64,000 nucleotides of DNA, taken from Actinomycetes bacterium (GTDB lineage Bacteria > Actinomycetota > Actinomycetes > Actinomycetales > Micrococcaceae). The translations under genes were made by a program, and so were the position numbers. A model generated the notes under the pieces. The model ran no database searches. It was not told the origin of the DNA and was given only the letters and a program-made list of their open reading frames with translations. The stretch is taken from contig JAFAAV010000060.1 in NCBI GenBank assembly GCA_023426375.1, positions 47,782 through 111,781 on the forward strand, given 5' to 3'. Shown here in pieces: positions 46,589 to 54,417 of this stretch (position 1 is its first letter; each line of letters opens with the position of its first letter).

Positions 46589-47311
46589 ATGGTTGCCACC
46601 CCCGCCTACACGGTGGTGTTGAACTGGCTCGAGGAGCAGTTGCGCCACGGGAAGATCCGGGTGGGCGACAAGCTGCCTGCAGAACGGGCTCTTGCGGAGC
46701 ACTTCAGCATTTCCCGGGCGTCCGTACGCGAGGCAATACGCATCCTCGACGCCATGGGCCTGGTGCGCTCCGCCACCGGATCAGGCCCGCAAGCCGGCGC
46801 CACGGTGATCTCCGAACCCTCGGCCGCTCTCGGATGGGCACTGCGCATGCACATCGCCACCAAGGCACTGCCGGTCAAGGACGTCGTCACCACACGCCTC
46901 ATGCTGGAGACCCAGGCAGCCTGGGACGCAGCCTCGGGCGAGAACGACGATCACACCGACCGGGACGACATCCTGAGCCGTGCCCGCGATCTTCTGGACC
47001 GCATGGACGACCCGGAGATCTCCAATGACGAGTTCCATGCCTTGGACGCCCAGTTCCACCTGCTCCTGACCTCCCTGGCCGGCAACGTGGTACTGGAGAC
47101 CATCATGGTGTCGCTGCGCGAGGCAACCATCGGCTACGTGCAGGAGACGGTAGCGACCCTTGAGGATTGGCCAAGCATCCGCGCCACGCTGCAAACCCAA
47201 CACCGGGACATCTTCACTGCAGTGACCGATCGCAATGGGAAACTAGCGACACGTTTGCTGCGCGATCACATCACCTGGTTCTACAGCCTGGTACCCCGAG
47301 CCGAAAAGTAA
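46589..47311 (+). CDS. GntR-family regulator (FadR subfamily), probable lactate repressor
   Basis: A 240-residue regulator. The N-terminal winged helix is IRVGDKLPAERALAEHFSIS and RASVREAIRILDAMGLVRSA. The C-terminal FCD helical domain has metal/ligand residues including LDAQFHLLLTSLAGN and a late LLRDHITWF. ATG 46589 has AGGAGG upstream. Its position beside lctP/lutABC and the nearby TGGT-N3-ACCA operators point to an LldR/LutR-like, lactate-responsive repressor. It follows the permease terminator by about 26 bp, so it likely has its own weak promoter or read-through. Confidence 0.88.
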   Translation: MVATPAYTVVLNWLEEQLRHGKIRVGDKLPAERALAEHFSISRASVREAIRILDAMGLVRSATGSGPQAGATVISEPSAALGWALRMHIATKALPVKDVVTTRLMLETQAAWDAASGENDDHTDRDDILSRARDLLDRMDDPEISNDEFHALDAQFHLLLTSLAGNVVLETIMVSLREATIGYVQETVATLEDWPSIRATLQTQHRDIFTAVTDRNGKLATRLLRDHITWFYSLVPRAEK

Positions 47312-47353
47312 TCGCAGACCAACCAGCACCACGTTATCTGGTCTGAAAAAAGT

Positions 47354-47387
47354 AGTGCGGCCCCTCCTGGTCGAGAGGGGCCGCACT
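47354..47387. terminator. Bidirectional terminator
   Basis: agtgcggcccctc (47354-47366) pairs with gaggggccgcact (47375-47387). On the minus strand the hairpin is followed by ACTTTTTTC, a strong T-run; on the plus strand by tctact. A partial operator (cagacca ... tggtctg, 47315-47345) lies just before it. Confidence 0.8.
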
Positions 47388-47679
47388 CTACTTCTCATGG
47401 TGCTGACGCGACGGGAGTCTCGGAGCGTCACGCAAGGTGATCCAAGTCTTCCGGAGCTCTAACCGGGGAGGGCCGTACAAGACCCCCGCCGCGAGTTCAG
47501 CGTGACCCAAGCTTTCGTGCTGCGGCGCCGTACACTCACCGCATCCACTCAAGGTCCTGAGCCGGTGAACACTTCCTTCGTCGTGTTCATGTATTACTTT
47601 GCCGCACTTCACCACCGGGGGAACATGGCCAAATGGCCAGAGTTGAGGCCTCTAACCTGTTAAAAGCCTGTGAGTGAGT
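47388..47679. other. Intergenic region with a doubtful 75-codon minus-strand ORF
   Basis: No clear gene is seen between the GntR terminator and the response regulator. A minus-strand ORF at 47388-47615 (75 codons, GTG start, beginning MVKCGKVIHEHDEG) ends exactly at the strong minus-strand terminator. That is suggestive, but it has no good ribosome binding site and resembles no family I know. The region could also be the 3' untranslated part of the response-regulator transcript, which ends at 47680 and reads towards the same terminator. Confidence 0.35.
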
Positions 47680-48420
47680 TCACTGGGTCAGATCTTCGGT
47701 CAGTTCGGGCTCGACCAGACCGCTCTGGATGCCCGCGATCAATACCTGCACACGGTCCCGTGCACCCAACTTGTCGCACAGTTGGGACACGTAGGCCTTC
47801 ACGCTGCCGTGCGAGACTTTCATCTGCTCCGCGATCTCGTTGTTGTTGAGCCCCTTGGCGATCCAGCGGAGCGTTTCCAATTCGCGGGTAGTGAGGTCAG
47901 GGACGAAAGATTGCTGACTCGCCATGGCCGGGTTTTCCACCGGGGCTGAACTGGCCGCACCGGTCCGGCTTCGACGCACGGAGGGCACCGGCACATCACC
48001 CAGAACATTATTGGCCAGGGAATTCGCCACGGACTGCGAGAGTGTCATTTCATCTTCGCGCACCTGCAGCACCGCAGAAACAATTTCTTCATGTCGAGCG
48101 TCTTTGACCAGATATCCGGAGGCGCCGGCCCGCAGCGCGGGCACAACATACTCCAGAGTAGAAAAGGTTGTGAGGGCCAGGACTTTAGAGCGCGGAGCCT
48201 GCTGAACGATTTGCGCAGTGGCCTCGATCCCATCCATTCCGGGCATTCTGATGTCCATGAGCACCACATCCGGATCCAGCTCCAGACACTTCTGCACGGC
48301 CTCGGCACCTTCGGACGCTTCACCCAAAACTTCGAAACCGGGTTCGGCATCAAATAAATTCCTCAACGCGTCACGCATGAGTGGATGGTCATCTACCAGA
48401 ATTAGGGTGCACAAACTCAT
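47680..48420 (-). CDS. NarL/LuxR-type response regulator of peptide-kinase cassette
   Basis: A 246-residue regulator. The receiver starts MSLCTLILVDDHPLMRDALR with acidic pair 10-11, phosphoacceptor Asp56 (VVLMDIRMPGMDG) and Lys in SGYLVKDARHEE. A long Ser/Pro-rich linker (about residues 145-180) precedes the LuxR helix-turn-helix (LTTRELETLRWIAKGLNNNE, KVSHGSVKAYVSQLCDKLGA). Start ATG 48420 follows TATGAT by 6 nt on its strand, so the mRNA is probably leaderless. Only 22 bp separate it from the divergent peptide gene, so both should be controlled from one site. Confidence 0.92.
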   Translation of the reverse strand: MSLCTLILVDDHPLMRDALRNLFDAEPGFEVLGEASEGAEAVQKCLELDPDVVLMDIRMPGMDGIEATAQIVQQAPRSKVLALTTFSTLEYVVPALRAGASGYLVKDARHEEIVSAVLQVREDEMTLSQSVANSLANNVLGDVPVPSVRRSRTGAASSAPVENPAMASQQSFVPDLTTRELETLRWIAKGLNNNEIAEQMKVSHGSVKAYVSQLCDKLGARDRVQVLIAGIQSGLVEPELTEDLTQ

Positions 48421-48442
48421 AGTCTGATCATAAACTGATCCC
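48421..48442. promoter_or_regulatory. Overlapping divergent leaderless promoters
   Basis: The minus strand reads TATGAT-CAGACT-ATG (the start codon begins at the expected transcription start). The plus strand reads TAAACT-GATCCC-ATG. The two -10-like boxes overlap by 2 bp at 48431-48432. Their -35 regions must lie inside the coding sequence of the opposite gene. Confidence 0.55.
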
Positions 48443-48652
48443 ATGAACACTCCTCATGCCATTTCCCGCATCCATACTGACCAAACCGGCTCTTTATCGA
48501 GTTTCAAACGGGCCCTCGCCGCAACACTGATCACGTGTTCCTTCCTGTTCACACTGGGCGCTCCCGCCTTGAGCGCTCAGCAGGGTCCCGCAGAGAAGGG
48601 CCCCAGTTCTGTCGTGTGCCGCTACTTCCCCCAGCTCTGCGGCGGGTGGTAA
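48443..48652 (+). CDS. Small secreted two-cysteine peptide precursor (putative signal peptide)
   Basis: A 69-residue precursor. Residues 1-23 are polar with basic K/R before the core; 24-45 form a hydrophobic segment (ALAATLITCSFLFTLGAPAL) ending in a signal-peptidase I-like site ALSA/QQ. The predicted 24-residue mature part ends SSVVCRYFPQLCGGW, with Cys59 and Cys66 enclosing six residues and a terminal Trp. A disulfide-closed loop would resemble a peptide pheromone or hormone more than a bacteriocin. The gene is divergent from a response regulator and overlaps a membrane histidine kinase gene, so a peptide-sensing circuit is the natural reading. I know no named family for it. Confidence 0.75.
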   Translation: MNTPHAISRIHTDQTGSLSSFKRALAATLITCSFLFTLGAPALSAQQGPAEKGPSSVVCRYFPQLCGGW

Positions 48653-49845
48653 TCGGCACTCAAGCGGGATCCACCTCCGTGCGGGAGGGTTTTAACCGCA
48701 CCAGCCCACTGCCAGTCTGGCTTCGTGTCACTCTGGTGCTTTTCGCTGCTATTGCACTCTTCGACGATCTCCGGGCGCTGGAGCCCGAGGACCACGCCGC
48801 CACGACCACGGTCCTGGTAGCTGCTCAGATGATCCTGAGCTACGGTTCGTTGGCCTTGGTGGCTTGGCGTCCAGGTATGGCGAGCACGCTGCTCCTCGTG
48901 CCGCTCGTGCTTGCGCTGTTCACCCACAGCTACGCGTTCACCCTCATTTGCGCGGTGATCGTCACCATTGCCACGGTGAGTATGCTGCCGCGTACGTTGA
49001 CGCTGGTCTACAGCTTGGTCCTCGCAACATGGACCATCACGGCCGTGGTGGTGGAGAGCACCACGGATGCCCTCTGGCTCATGGGTACACCGCTCGTGGT
49101 GGGCGTGATCACCGGTGTGGCGCTGCGCTTCTTCGTGATCCAGCACCGGGAGAACAAGGCTCGGCTGAGGAGCATCGAAGCAGCCCACCAACAGCTGCGC
49201 GAACAGGAACGGTTAGAGCTCGCGCGAGACCTGCACGACGTGGTGGCACATGAACTGACGCTCGTGACGATGCAGGCTGCTGGGTCCCACCGCCAGAATG
49301 ACCCTGCTGTACTGCACGAGACCATTTCGACCATGGAGAACGCCGCCCGATCCGGTCTGCAGGAGCTGCGGACCTTGCTCCACATCCTGCGTGAGTCTCC
49401 GGGGGCGGTGACCCGTGATGACACGTCTTCCGGGTTGACCACGGGCTCTCTGGAGAATCTGCTTGACTCCTTGACCGCAAGCCTTAACGCGGCTGGTTTT
49501 TCCGTCACGGTGAACGCCGTGGACGGCTTCGACAAGCTACCCACCTCGGTACGTGGTACCGCCGCGCGCATCCTCCAGGAAGCGTCCACCAACATCATCA
49601 AGTACGCACCGGCGGGTTCGGCGTGCTTGTTGTCCCTCACCACGGATGCCAATTCGTTGCTGATTCGCACGGAGAACGAGATGCAGCACCATGGCCGCGC
49701 CCCTTACGAGGAATACCCGATGACCTCGGGCTACGGATTGCACGGAATCCAGGAGCGCGTGGCCCTGCTCAACGGTGAGGTGACTTACGGGCCCCGCGCC
49801 GATCGCTGGGTTCTGGACGTGCGGATCCCGTTCAACGATGCATGA
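48646..49845 (+). CDS. Membrane sensor histidine kinase of peptide cassette
   Basis: A 399-residue kinase if it starts at GTG 48646, overlapping the peptide stop by 7 bp; GTG 48679 is an alternative, and the frame is open back to 48535. About five or six membrane helices (residues about 25-165) come with little extracellular sequence, as in peptide-sensing kinases that recognise ligands within the membrane. The H-box is LELARDLHDVVAHEL with His about 197. The N-box ILQEASTNIIKYA and G-box GYGLHGIQERVALLNG complete a HisKA_3/HATPase pair. The likely partner is the divergent response regulator. Confidence 0.88.
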   Translation: MVIGTQAGSTSVREGFNRTSPLPVWLRVTLVLFAAIALFDDLRALEPEDHAATTTVLVAAQMILSYGSLALVAWRPGMASTLLLVPLVLALFTHSYAFTLICAVIVTIATVSMLPRTLTLVYSLVLATWTITAVVVESTTDALWLMGTPLVVGVITGVALRFFVIQHRENKARLRSIEAAHQQLREQERLELARDLHDVVAHELTLVTMQAAGSHRQNDPAVLHETISTMENAARSGLQELRTLLHILRESPGAVTRDDTSSGLTTGSLENLLDSLTASLNAAGFSVTVNAVDGFDKLPTSVRGTAARILQEASTNIIKYAPAGSACLLSLTTDANSLLIRTENEMQHHGRAPYEEYPMTSGYGLHGIQERVALLNGEVTYGPRADRWVLDVRIPFNDA

Positions 49846-50200
49846 GCCCGCAGCACCTCTCACCGGGGATCACGCCGCACGAGCGGTTCGCGCCGTCGTG
49901 CTCGCTGTGCCGCCCGGCGCTGTGCTTTCCTACGGCGACGTTGCCGAACTCGCGGGGCTGAGTTCCCCCAGGCTGGCCGCGCGCATCATGTCTCGCGGTC
50001 TTGCCGGGGACGACGTCGCGTGGTGGCGGATCGTGCGCGCGGACGGCTCCCTCCCGGATCACTTGCAGATCGCCGCCCGCGAGCACTACCTCGCCGAGGG
50101 AACCCCGCTCAAAGACACCGACGCGCATTTGGTCCAGGTCAATATGCGCTCCGCCCGCTGGGACGATCCTCCGGAGGTTTTCCCGGACCACGCGGATTGA
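49838..50200 (+). CDS. Alkyltransferase-like protein (ATL)
   Basis: A 120-residue protein of the MGMT DNA-binding fold: VPPGAVLSYGDVAELAGLSS and RLAARIMSRG. Where O6-alkylguanine transferases have the active PCHR, this has AWWRIVRADGSLP, so the acceptor Cys is replaced by Trp, as in ATL proteins that bind O6-alkylguanine and recruit nucleotide-excision repair. It overlaps the kinase stop by 8 bp, but its role looks unrelated. Confidence 0.85.
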   Translation: MHEPAAPLTGDHAARAVRAVVLAVPPGAVLSYGDVAELAGLSSPRLAARIMSRGLAGDDVAWWRIVRADGSLPDHLQIAAREHYLAEGTPLKDTDAHLVQVNMRSARWDDPPEVFPDHAD

Positions 50201-50220
50201 GCGAACCTGACAATCTGCGC

Positions 50221-51192
50221 TCAGTACTCCGTGGGTCCAGCGACCTCAAAGAACGGGCCCTTGGGCTCGAAGACCCGACCGGTGAGTCGTTCGTACGCTT
50301 CCACGTAGCGTGCACGGGTTTTTTCGACCACGTCCTCCGGCAGCTCCGGCACGGGGCCGTTGCCGTCCCAGCCGGACTCGTCGGAGCGCAGCCAATCGCG
50401 CACGTACTGCTTGTCGAACGAGGGTTGCGCCTGACCCGGCTTGTAGGTCTCTGCGTCCCAGAATCGGGACGAATCCGGGGTCAGCACCTCGTCGCCCAGG
50501 GTGATGGCGCCCCGGTAGGAATCGAGTCCGAATTCCATCTTGGTGTCGGCAACGATGATGCCGCGTTCGCGGGCGATCTCCTCCGCCTCCAAGTAGATGT
50601 TGAGCGACAGCTCGCGCAACCTGTCGGCCACCGCGTTGCCCACCACATCGGCCATTTCCTGGAAGGTGATGGGTTCGTCGTGTTCGCCCAGCTCGGCCTT
50701 GCCGGTCGGGGTGAAAATGGGGCTGTCCAGACGATCGCCGTCGTTGAGTCCTTCGGGGAGTTCCACTCCGCACACGGACCCCGAGGCCTTGTAGTCCTTG
50801 AGTCCCGATCCGGTCAGGTACCCGCGCACGATGTTCTCGACCGGGAACATGGACAAGTTCTTACAGATCACGGCGCGACCGCGCACGGACTCGTGCACGT
50901 CGGTCGTGAGGATGTGATTGGGGATCCCGGTGAGTTGTTCGAACCACCACAGCGACAGCTGGGTCAGGATGGTGCCCTTGTCCGGGATCTCGGTGGGCAG
51001 CACCTGGTCGAACGCGGAGATCCGGTCACTCGCGAGCACCAGCACGGATCCGGCGCGGTACTCTGCGTTGTCATTGATGGATACCCCTGTAGCCCGCAAC
51101 CGGGATTCATCCGGGATGTAGAGTTCGCGGACCTTGCCGGAATAGGCGTGCTTCCAGCCGGGAATCTCGGGTGGTGCGGGATGCTCACTCAT
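50221..51192 (-). CDS. purC: SAICAR synthase
   Basis: A 323-residue phosphoribosylaminoimidazole-succinocarboxamide synthase. Motifs: GWKHAYSGKVRELY, LVLASDRISAFDQVLPTEIP, PVENIVRGYLTGSGLKDYKA, ARERGIIVADTKMEFGLD and SGWDGNGPVPELPEDV. It ligates Asp to CAIR in purine synthesis. Its start overlaps the purD stop (ATGA). The length is the longer actinobacterial/yeast form. Confidence 0.96.
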   Translation of the reverse strand: MSEHPAPPEIPGWKHAYSGKVRELYIPDESRLRATGVSINDNAEYRAGSVLVLASDRISAFDQVLPTEIPDKGTILTQLSLWWFEQLTGIPNHILTTDVHESVRGRAVICKNLSMFPVENIVRGYLTGSGLKDYKASGSVCGVELPEGLNDGDRLDSPIFTPTGKAELGEHDEPITFQEMADVVGNAVADRLRELSLNIYLEAEEIARERGIIVADTKMEFGLDSYRGAITLGDEVLTPDSSRFWDAETYKPGQAQPSFDKQYVRDWLRSDESGWDGNGPVPELPEDVVEKTRARYVEAYERLTGRVFEPKGPFFEVAGPTEY

Positions 51193-52484
51193 GCTTGCTC
51201 CTCAGCTGTTTTCGGGAGGGTGATGCGACCCTCGGCGGCAGCGAGCGCGATATCACTGCGGTAGTGCGCACCGGGGAGGGAGATCAATTCCATCCCACGA
51301 TATCCACGCTCGCGTGCCTCGTTGAGATCCGCACCGTGTGAGACCACCGCCAGCACGCGACCGCCGGCGGCAACAATGTCACCAGCGTCGTTCCTGGCGG
51401 TGCCGGCATGGATCACGTGCGTCTCTTCCACGGACCCGACCTGATCCAAACCGGTGATGACGTCACCCTTACGTGGGGCGCCGGGGTAATTCTGAGCGGC
51501 GAGAACCACGGTCACGGATGCGCCGGGCTTCCACTTCAGTGCGCGGTCCTCGGAAAGGCGGCCCTGGGCGGCGTCGAGCATGAGTTCCCCGAGCGGTGAT
51601 TCGAGCATGGCCAAGACGGATTGAGTTTCCGGATCCCCGAAGCGCGCGTTGAACTCGATGACCTGCACACCGCGTTGGGTGACCGCAAGGCCGCAGTAGA
51701 GCACGCCAGTGAAGGGTGTGCCGCGGCGTCGTAATTCGTCGACCACGGGGCGGGCGACGCGCTCGACGACCTGCTCGGTGAAGTCCTCGGGCAACCACTC
51801 GAGAGGCGTATAGGCGCCCATGCCACCGGTGTTGGGGCCCTGGTCGTTGTCGCGCACGCGCTTGAAATCTTGTGCGGGGATCAGCGGCACCACGCGTTCA
51901 CCGTCCGTGATGACGAACAGGGAGACCTCGGGGCCGTCCAGGAATTCCTCGATCACCACGGAACCGCCGGCCTCGATGCACTCGCGGGCGTGAGCTTCCG
52001 CGCGATCACGCTCGTCGGTGACCACTACTCCCTTGCCCGCGGCCAGGCCGTCGTCCTTGACCACGTGCGGGGAGCCGAACTCTGCGAGCGCCTCGCGCAC
52101 CTCGGTCATGTCCGAGGTGGCTACGGCGCGGGCTGTGGGCACGTTCGCGGCTGCCATGATCTCCTTGGCGAACGCCTTGGATCCCTCGATGTGAGCGGCC
52201 TCCTTAGAGGGGCCGAACACTGGGAACCCGGCCTCACGCAGGGCATCACCCACGCCGGCTACGAGCGGCGCCTCGGGCCCCACGACCACGAGATCAGCGT
52301 GCAGCTGGCGAGCCAGCTCGGTGACCGCTTGCGGGTCCTGAGCATTCACGGCGTGCACCGGAACGTCCTGAGCGATCCCGGCGTTACCGGGCGCGGCGTG
52401 GACTTCGCTGACCTTGGGATCTGCCAGCAGGGACTTGATGATCGCGTGTTCTCGGCCGCCTGGGCCCACTACCAAAACCTTCAC
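51189..52484 (-). CDS. purD: Phosphoribosylamine--glycine ligase
   Basis: A 431-residue ATP-grasp ligase (GAR synthetase). It begins KVLVVGPGGREHAIIKSLL and has GPEAPLVAGVGDALREAG, VVKDDGLAAGKGVVV, EFNARFGDPETQSVL and AGGRVLAVVSHGADL. The start is GTG 52484; the frame is open further upstream without similarity. It forms an operon with purC and is divergent from the asparaginase gene (71 bp). Confidence 0.96.
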   Translation of the reverse strand: MKVLVVGPGGREHAIIKSLLADPKVSEVHAAPGNAGIAQDVPVHAVNAQDPQAVTELARQLHADLVVVGPEAPLVAGVGDALREAGFPVFGPSKEAAHIEGSKAFAKEIMAAANVPTARAVATSDMTEVREALAEFGSPHVVKDDGLAAGKGVVVTDERDRAEAHARECIEAGGSVVIEEFLDGPEVSLFVITDGERVVPLIPAQDFKRVRDNDQGPNTGGMGAYTPLEWLPEDFTEQVVERVARPVVDELRRRGTPFTGVLYCGLAVTQRGVQVIEFNARFGDPETQSVLAMLESPLGELMLDAAQGRLSEDRALKWKPGASVTVVLAAQNYPGAPRKGDVITGLDQVGSVEETHVIHAGTARNDAGDIVAAGGRVLAVVSHGADLNEARERGYRGMELISLPGAHYRSDIALAAAEGRITLPKTAEEQA

Positions 52485-52555
52485 TTGCTCAGCGTATCGG
52501 CACCGGGTGCACCTACTCCAACGTTTCGCATGATCGCGCTGACATACTGGGTTGT

Positions 52556-53557
52556 ATGCACACATTCAGTTCTGAACAGGCCGTCGATCTCGCCGAGGTG
52601 GAGCGCAGCGGCTTCGTGGAATCCCGGCATCGCGGTTCGGCCGTGGTGTTGGCTCCGGACGGTTCCGTGGCCCTGTCCCTGGGCGCCCCTGACGAACTGA
52701 TCTTCCCCCGCTCCACGCTCAAGCCCTTCCAGGCCATTGCGTCGATGAAGGCAGGCGCGCCTTTGCGCGGGGACCAAGTGGCCATCGCGGCCGCCTCGCA
52801 CACGGGCACCTTCGACCATCTGGACGCGGTCAGCTCCATCCTCAAAGCAGCGGGGCTGGGCCCGGAGTCACTGCAGTGCCCTCAGGACTGGCCGCAGGAC
52901 GAGGACACCCGCGCGTGGCTGATCCGCACCGAGCGCGGCAAGAACCGCATGTGCATGAACTGCTCCGGCAAGCACGCGGCGTTCCTGTGGGCCTGCGTGG
53001 TCAACGAATGGCCGCTCGACAGCTACCTGGATCCGCAGCACCCGCTGCAGAAACTCGTGGTCGAGACCATCGAGGACTTCTCCGGCGAACAGGTCCAGCA
53101 CGTGGGAATCGATGGTTGCGGTGCGCCACTGACCGCGCTCACCTTGACCGGGCTGGCCCGCATGTATTCCTCGCTGGGGCGCGCCGCTCGCAACATCCAG
53201 GCGGACGCCCGCGCCGCGACAGTCGCGACGTCCATGCTCGACTATCCCGAATACGTCCAGGGCCCCGGTCGCTCCAACACCGTGATCATGGAAGAGCTGG
53301 ACGTGATCACCAAGCTTGGCGCGGAAGGCGTGCTCGGTCTGGGCACGCGCGGCGGTTGGTCCGTGGCCATCAAGATGCTCGACGGCTCCTCCCGCGCCAA
53401 CGCGCTGGTGGGCCTGACGCTCCTCGACCAGGTGGGTGCCATCCCTTCCGACGACTCCGCTCGCGTCCTGGACAAGGTCCTGCGCCCGATTACCGGGGCC
53501 GGCAAACCCGTGGGCGCCATCAAGCTCGCCCGTCCCGTTCTGGACCTGCTCGACTGA
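52556..53557 (+). CDS. Asparaginase (thermolabile/PF06089-type)
   Basis: A 333-residue protein of the Rhizobium-type asparaginase family, distinct from AnsA/AnsB. Serine/lysine motifs are RSTLKPFQAI and NCSGKHAAFLWAC; further motifs are AAASHTGTFDHLD, GIDGCGAPLTALTLTG and GLGTRGGWSVAIKM. It hydrolyses L-asparagine to aspartate and ammonia. It stands alone between purD and a sterol-carrier-like gene. Confidence 0.88.
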   Translation: MHTFSSEQAVDLAEVERSGFVESRHRGSAVVLAPDGSVALSLGAPDELIFPRSTLKPFQAIASMKAGAPLRGDQVAIAAASHTGTFDHLDAVSSILKAAGLGPESLQCPQDWPQDEDTRAWLIRTERGKNRMCMNCSGKHAAFLWACVVNEWPLDSYLDPQHPLQKLVVETIEDFSGEQVQHVGIDGCGAPLTALTLTGLARMYSSLGRAARNIQADARAATVATSMLDYPEYVQGPGRSNTVIMEELDVITKLGAEGVLGLGTRGGWSVAIKMLDGSSRANALVGLTLLDQVGAIPSDDSARVLDKVLRPITGAGKPVGAIKLARPVLDLLD

Positions 53558-53618
53558 CCGGTAATCCCAGACGGCTCCGCACTGACCGAATCGCAACGAA
53601 TTCTGGAGGCACCACACC

Positions 53619-53984
53619 GTGAGCGTGCGTCGCAAGATCAATCCCGCGGACGGCACCCTGGCGTTGGCCCAGTGGCGTGAAGACCCCGAGTCGACACCGC
53701 GCAAGACCACAGCCTTGGCAGTGCGCTACTGCTTGGAAGAACTGGCAACCCGAGCCGAGGGCAATTCCGTGGAAGTACGAGTGCCCCCGTTCGGTGTCAC
53801 GCAATGCGTAGCCGGACCCCGCCACACGCGCGGCACGCCCCCGAACGTGGTGGAGACGGATGCAGCCACCTGGCTGGGGCTTGCGACCGGTCACCTCGAA
53901 TGGGCGAGTGCCGTGGCGAACGGCACCGTGGCGGCGTCGGGGACCAGGACCGATCTCTCCGACTGGCTACCGCTGTTCGGCTGA
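53619..53984 (+). CDS. Sterol carrier family protein
   Basis: A 121-residue protein conserved upstream of purF in actinobacteria. It starts SVRRKINPADGTLALAQWR; the middle part ALAVRYCLEELATRAEGNSV and the tail SDWLPLFG are typical. The start is GTG 53619 with GGAGG upstream. The SCP2-like fold is assumed from family annotation; the ligand is unknown. Confidence 0.75.
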   Translation: MSVRRKINPADGTLALAQWREDPESTPRKTTALAVRYCLEELATRAEGNSVEVRVPPFGVTQCVAGPRHTRGTPPNVVETDAATWLGLATGHLEWASAVANGTVAASGTRTDLSDWLPLFG

Positions 53985-54063
53985 AACGTCTGTCAGCAAA
54001 CCCCCGGCCCGCTCCGAGGGCGCATGTGCGTGGGGCACGGCAACCCGCGATAACCTGGAACCC

Positions 54064-54405
54064 ATGAGTTCCGTGCCCAACAACACCCCCGAATCCGCAT
54101 CACATGACTCCTCGCGCGAGGAGAACATGACCATCCGGCGAGCACCCAATGTGCTCGCGTTCCTCATCACCGGCGCGATTCTGGGTGCCGTGGCCGGCTT
54201 CCTGTTCGGTCTTCTGGGCCCGTCCTCCCTGTATTACACGCGCGGCTCCATCGTGGGATTCTTCCTGGTCATCGGGGTGGTGGTCGGCGCCGGACTCGGC
54301 TCGGTGGTGTCATTGATCATCGACAAGATTTCGCTCAAGCGCAGCCGCGATGTCACCGCACAGGTTGATGACGTACACGACAGTGGTGACCGCCCCGGAT
54401 CATGA
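54064..54405 (+). CDS. Small two-helix membrane protein upstream of purF
   Basis: A 113-residue protein. A polar N-terminus of about 30 residues is followed by two helices (NVLAFLITGAILGAVAGFLF, GFFLVIGVVVGAGLGSVVSL) and a charged tail. The start is taken as ATG 54064; the Met at 54127 (MTIRRAPN), with GAGGAGAAC before it, is a credible shorter start giving 92 residues. Function is unknown. It lies 12 bp before purF. Confidence 0.7.
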   Translation: MSSVPNNTPESASHDSSREENMTIRRAPNVLAFLITGAILGAVAGFLFGLLGPSSLYYTRGSIVGFFLVIGVVVGAGLGSVVSLIIDKISLKRSRDVTAQVDDVHDSGDRPGS

Positions 54406-54417
54406 GACACTTCTCTT

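Noticed and set aside
44888..46702. 604-codon open frame antisense to the lactate permease
   Set aside because: Low-complexity Gly/His/Gln-rich translation without helices or motifs. The sense frame is a full LctP with a terminator.
48535..48645. Upstream extension of the kinase frame (start at 48535)
   Set aside because: The added residues are Arg-rich and read through the peptide gene in another frame. GTG 48646 or 48679 gives a normal kinase N-terminus.
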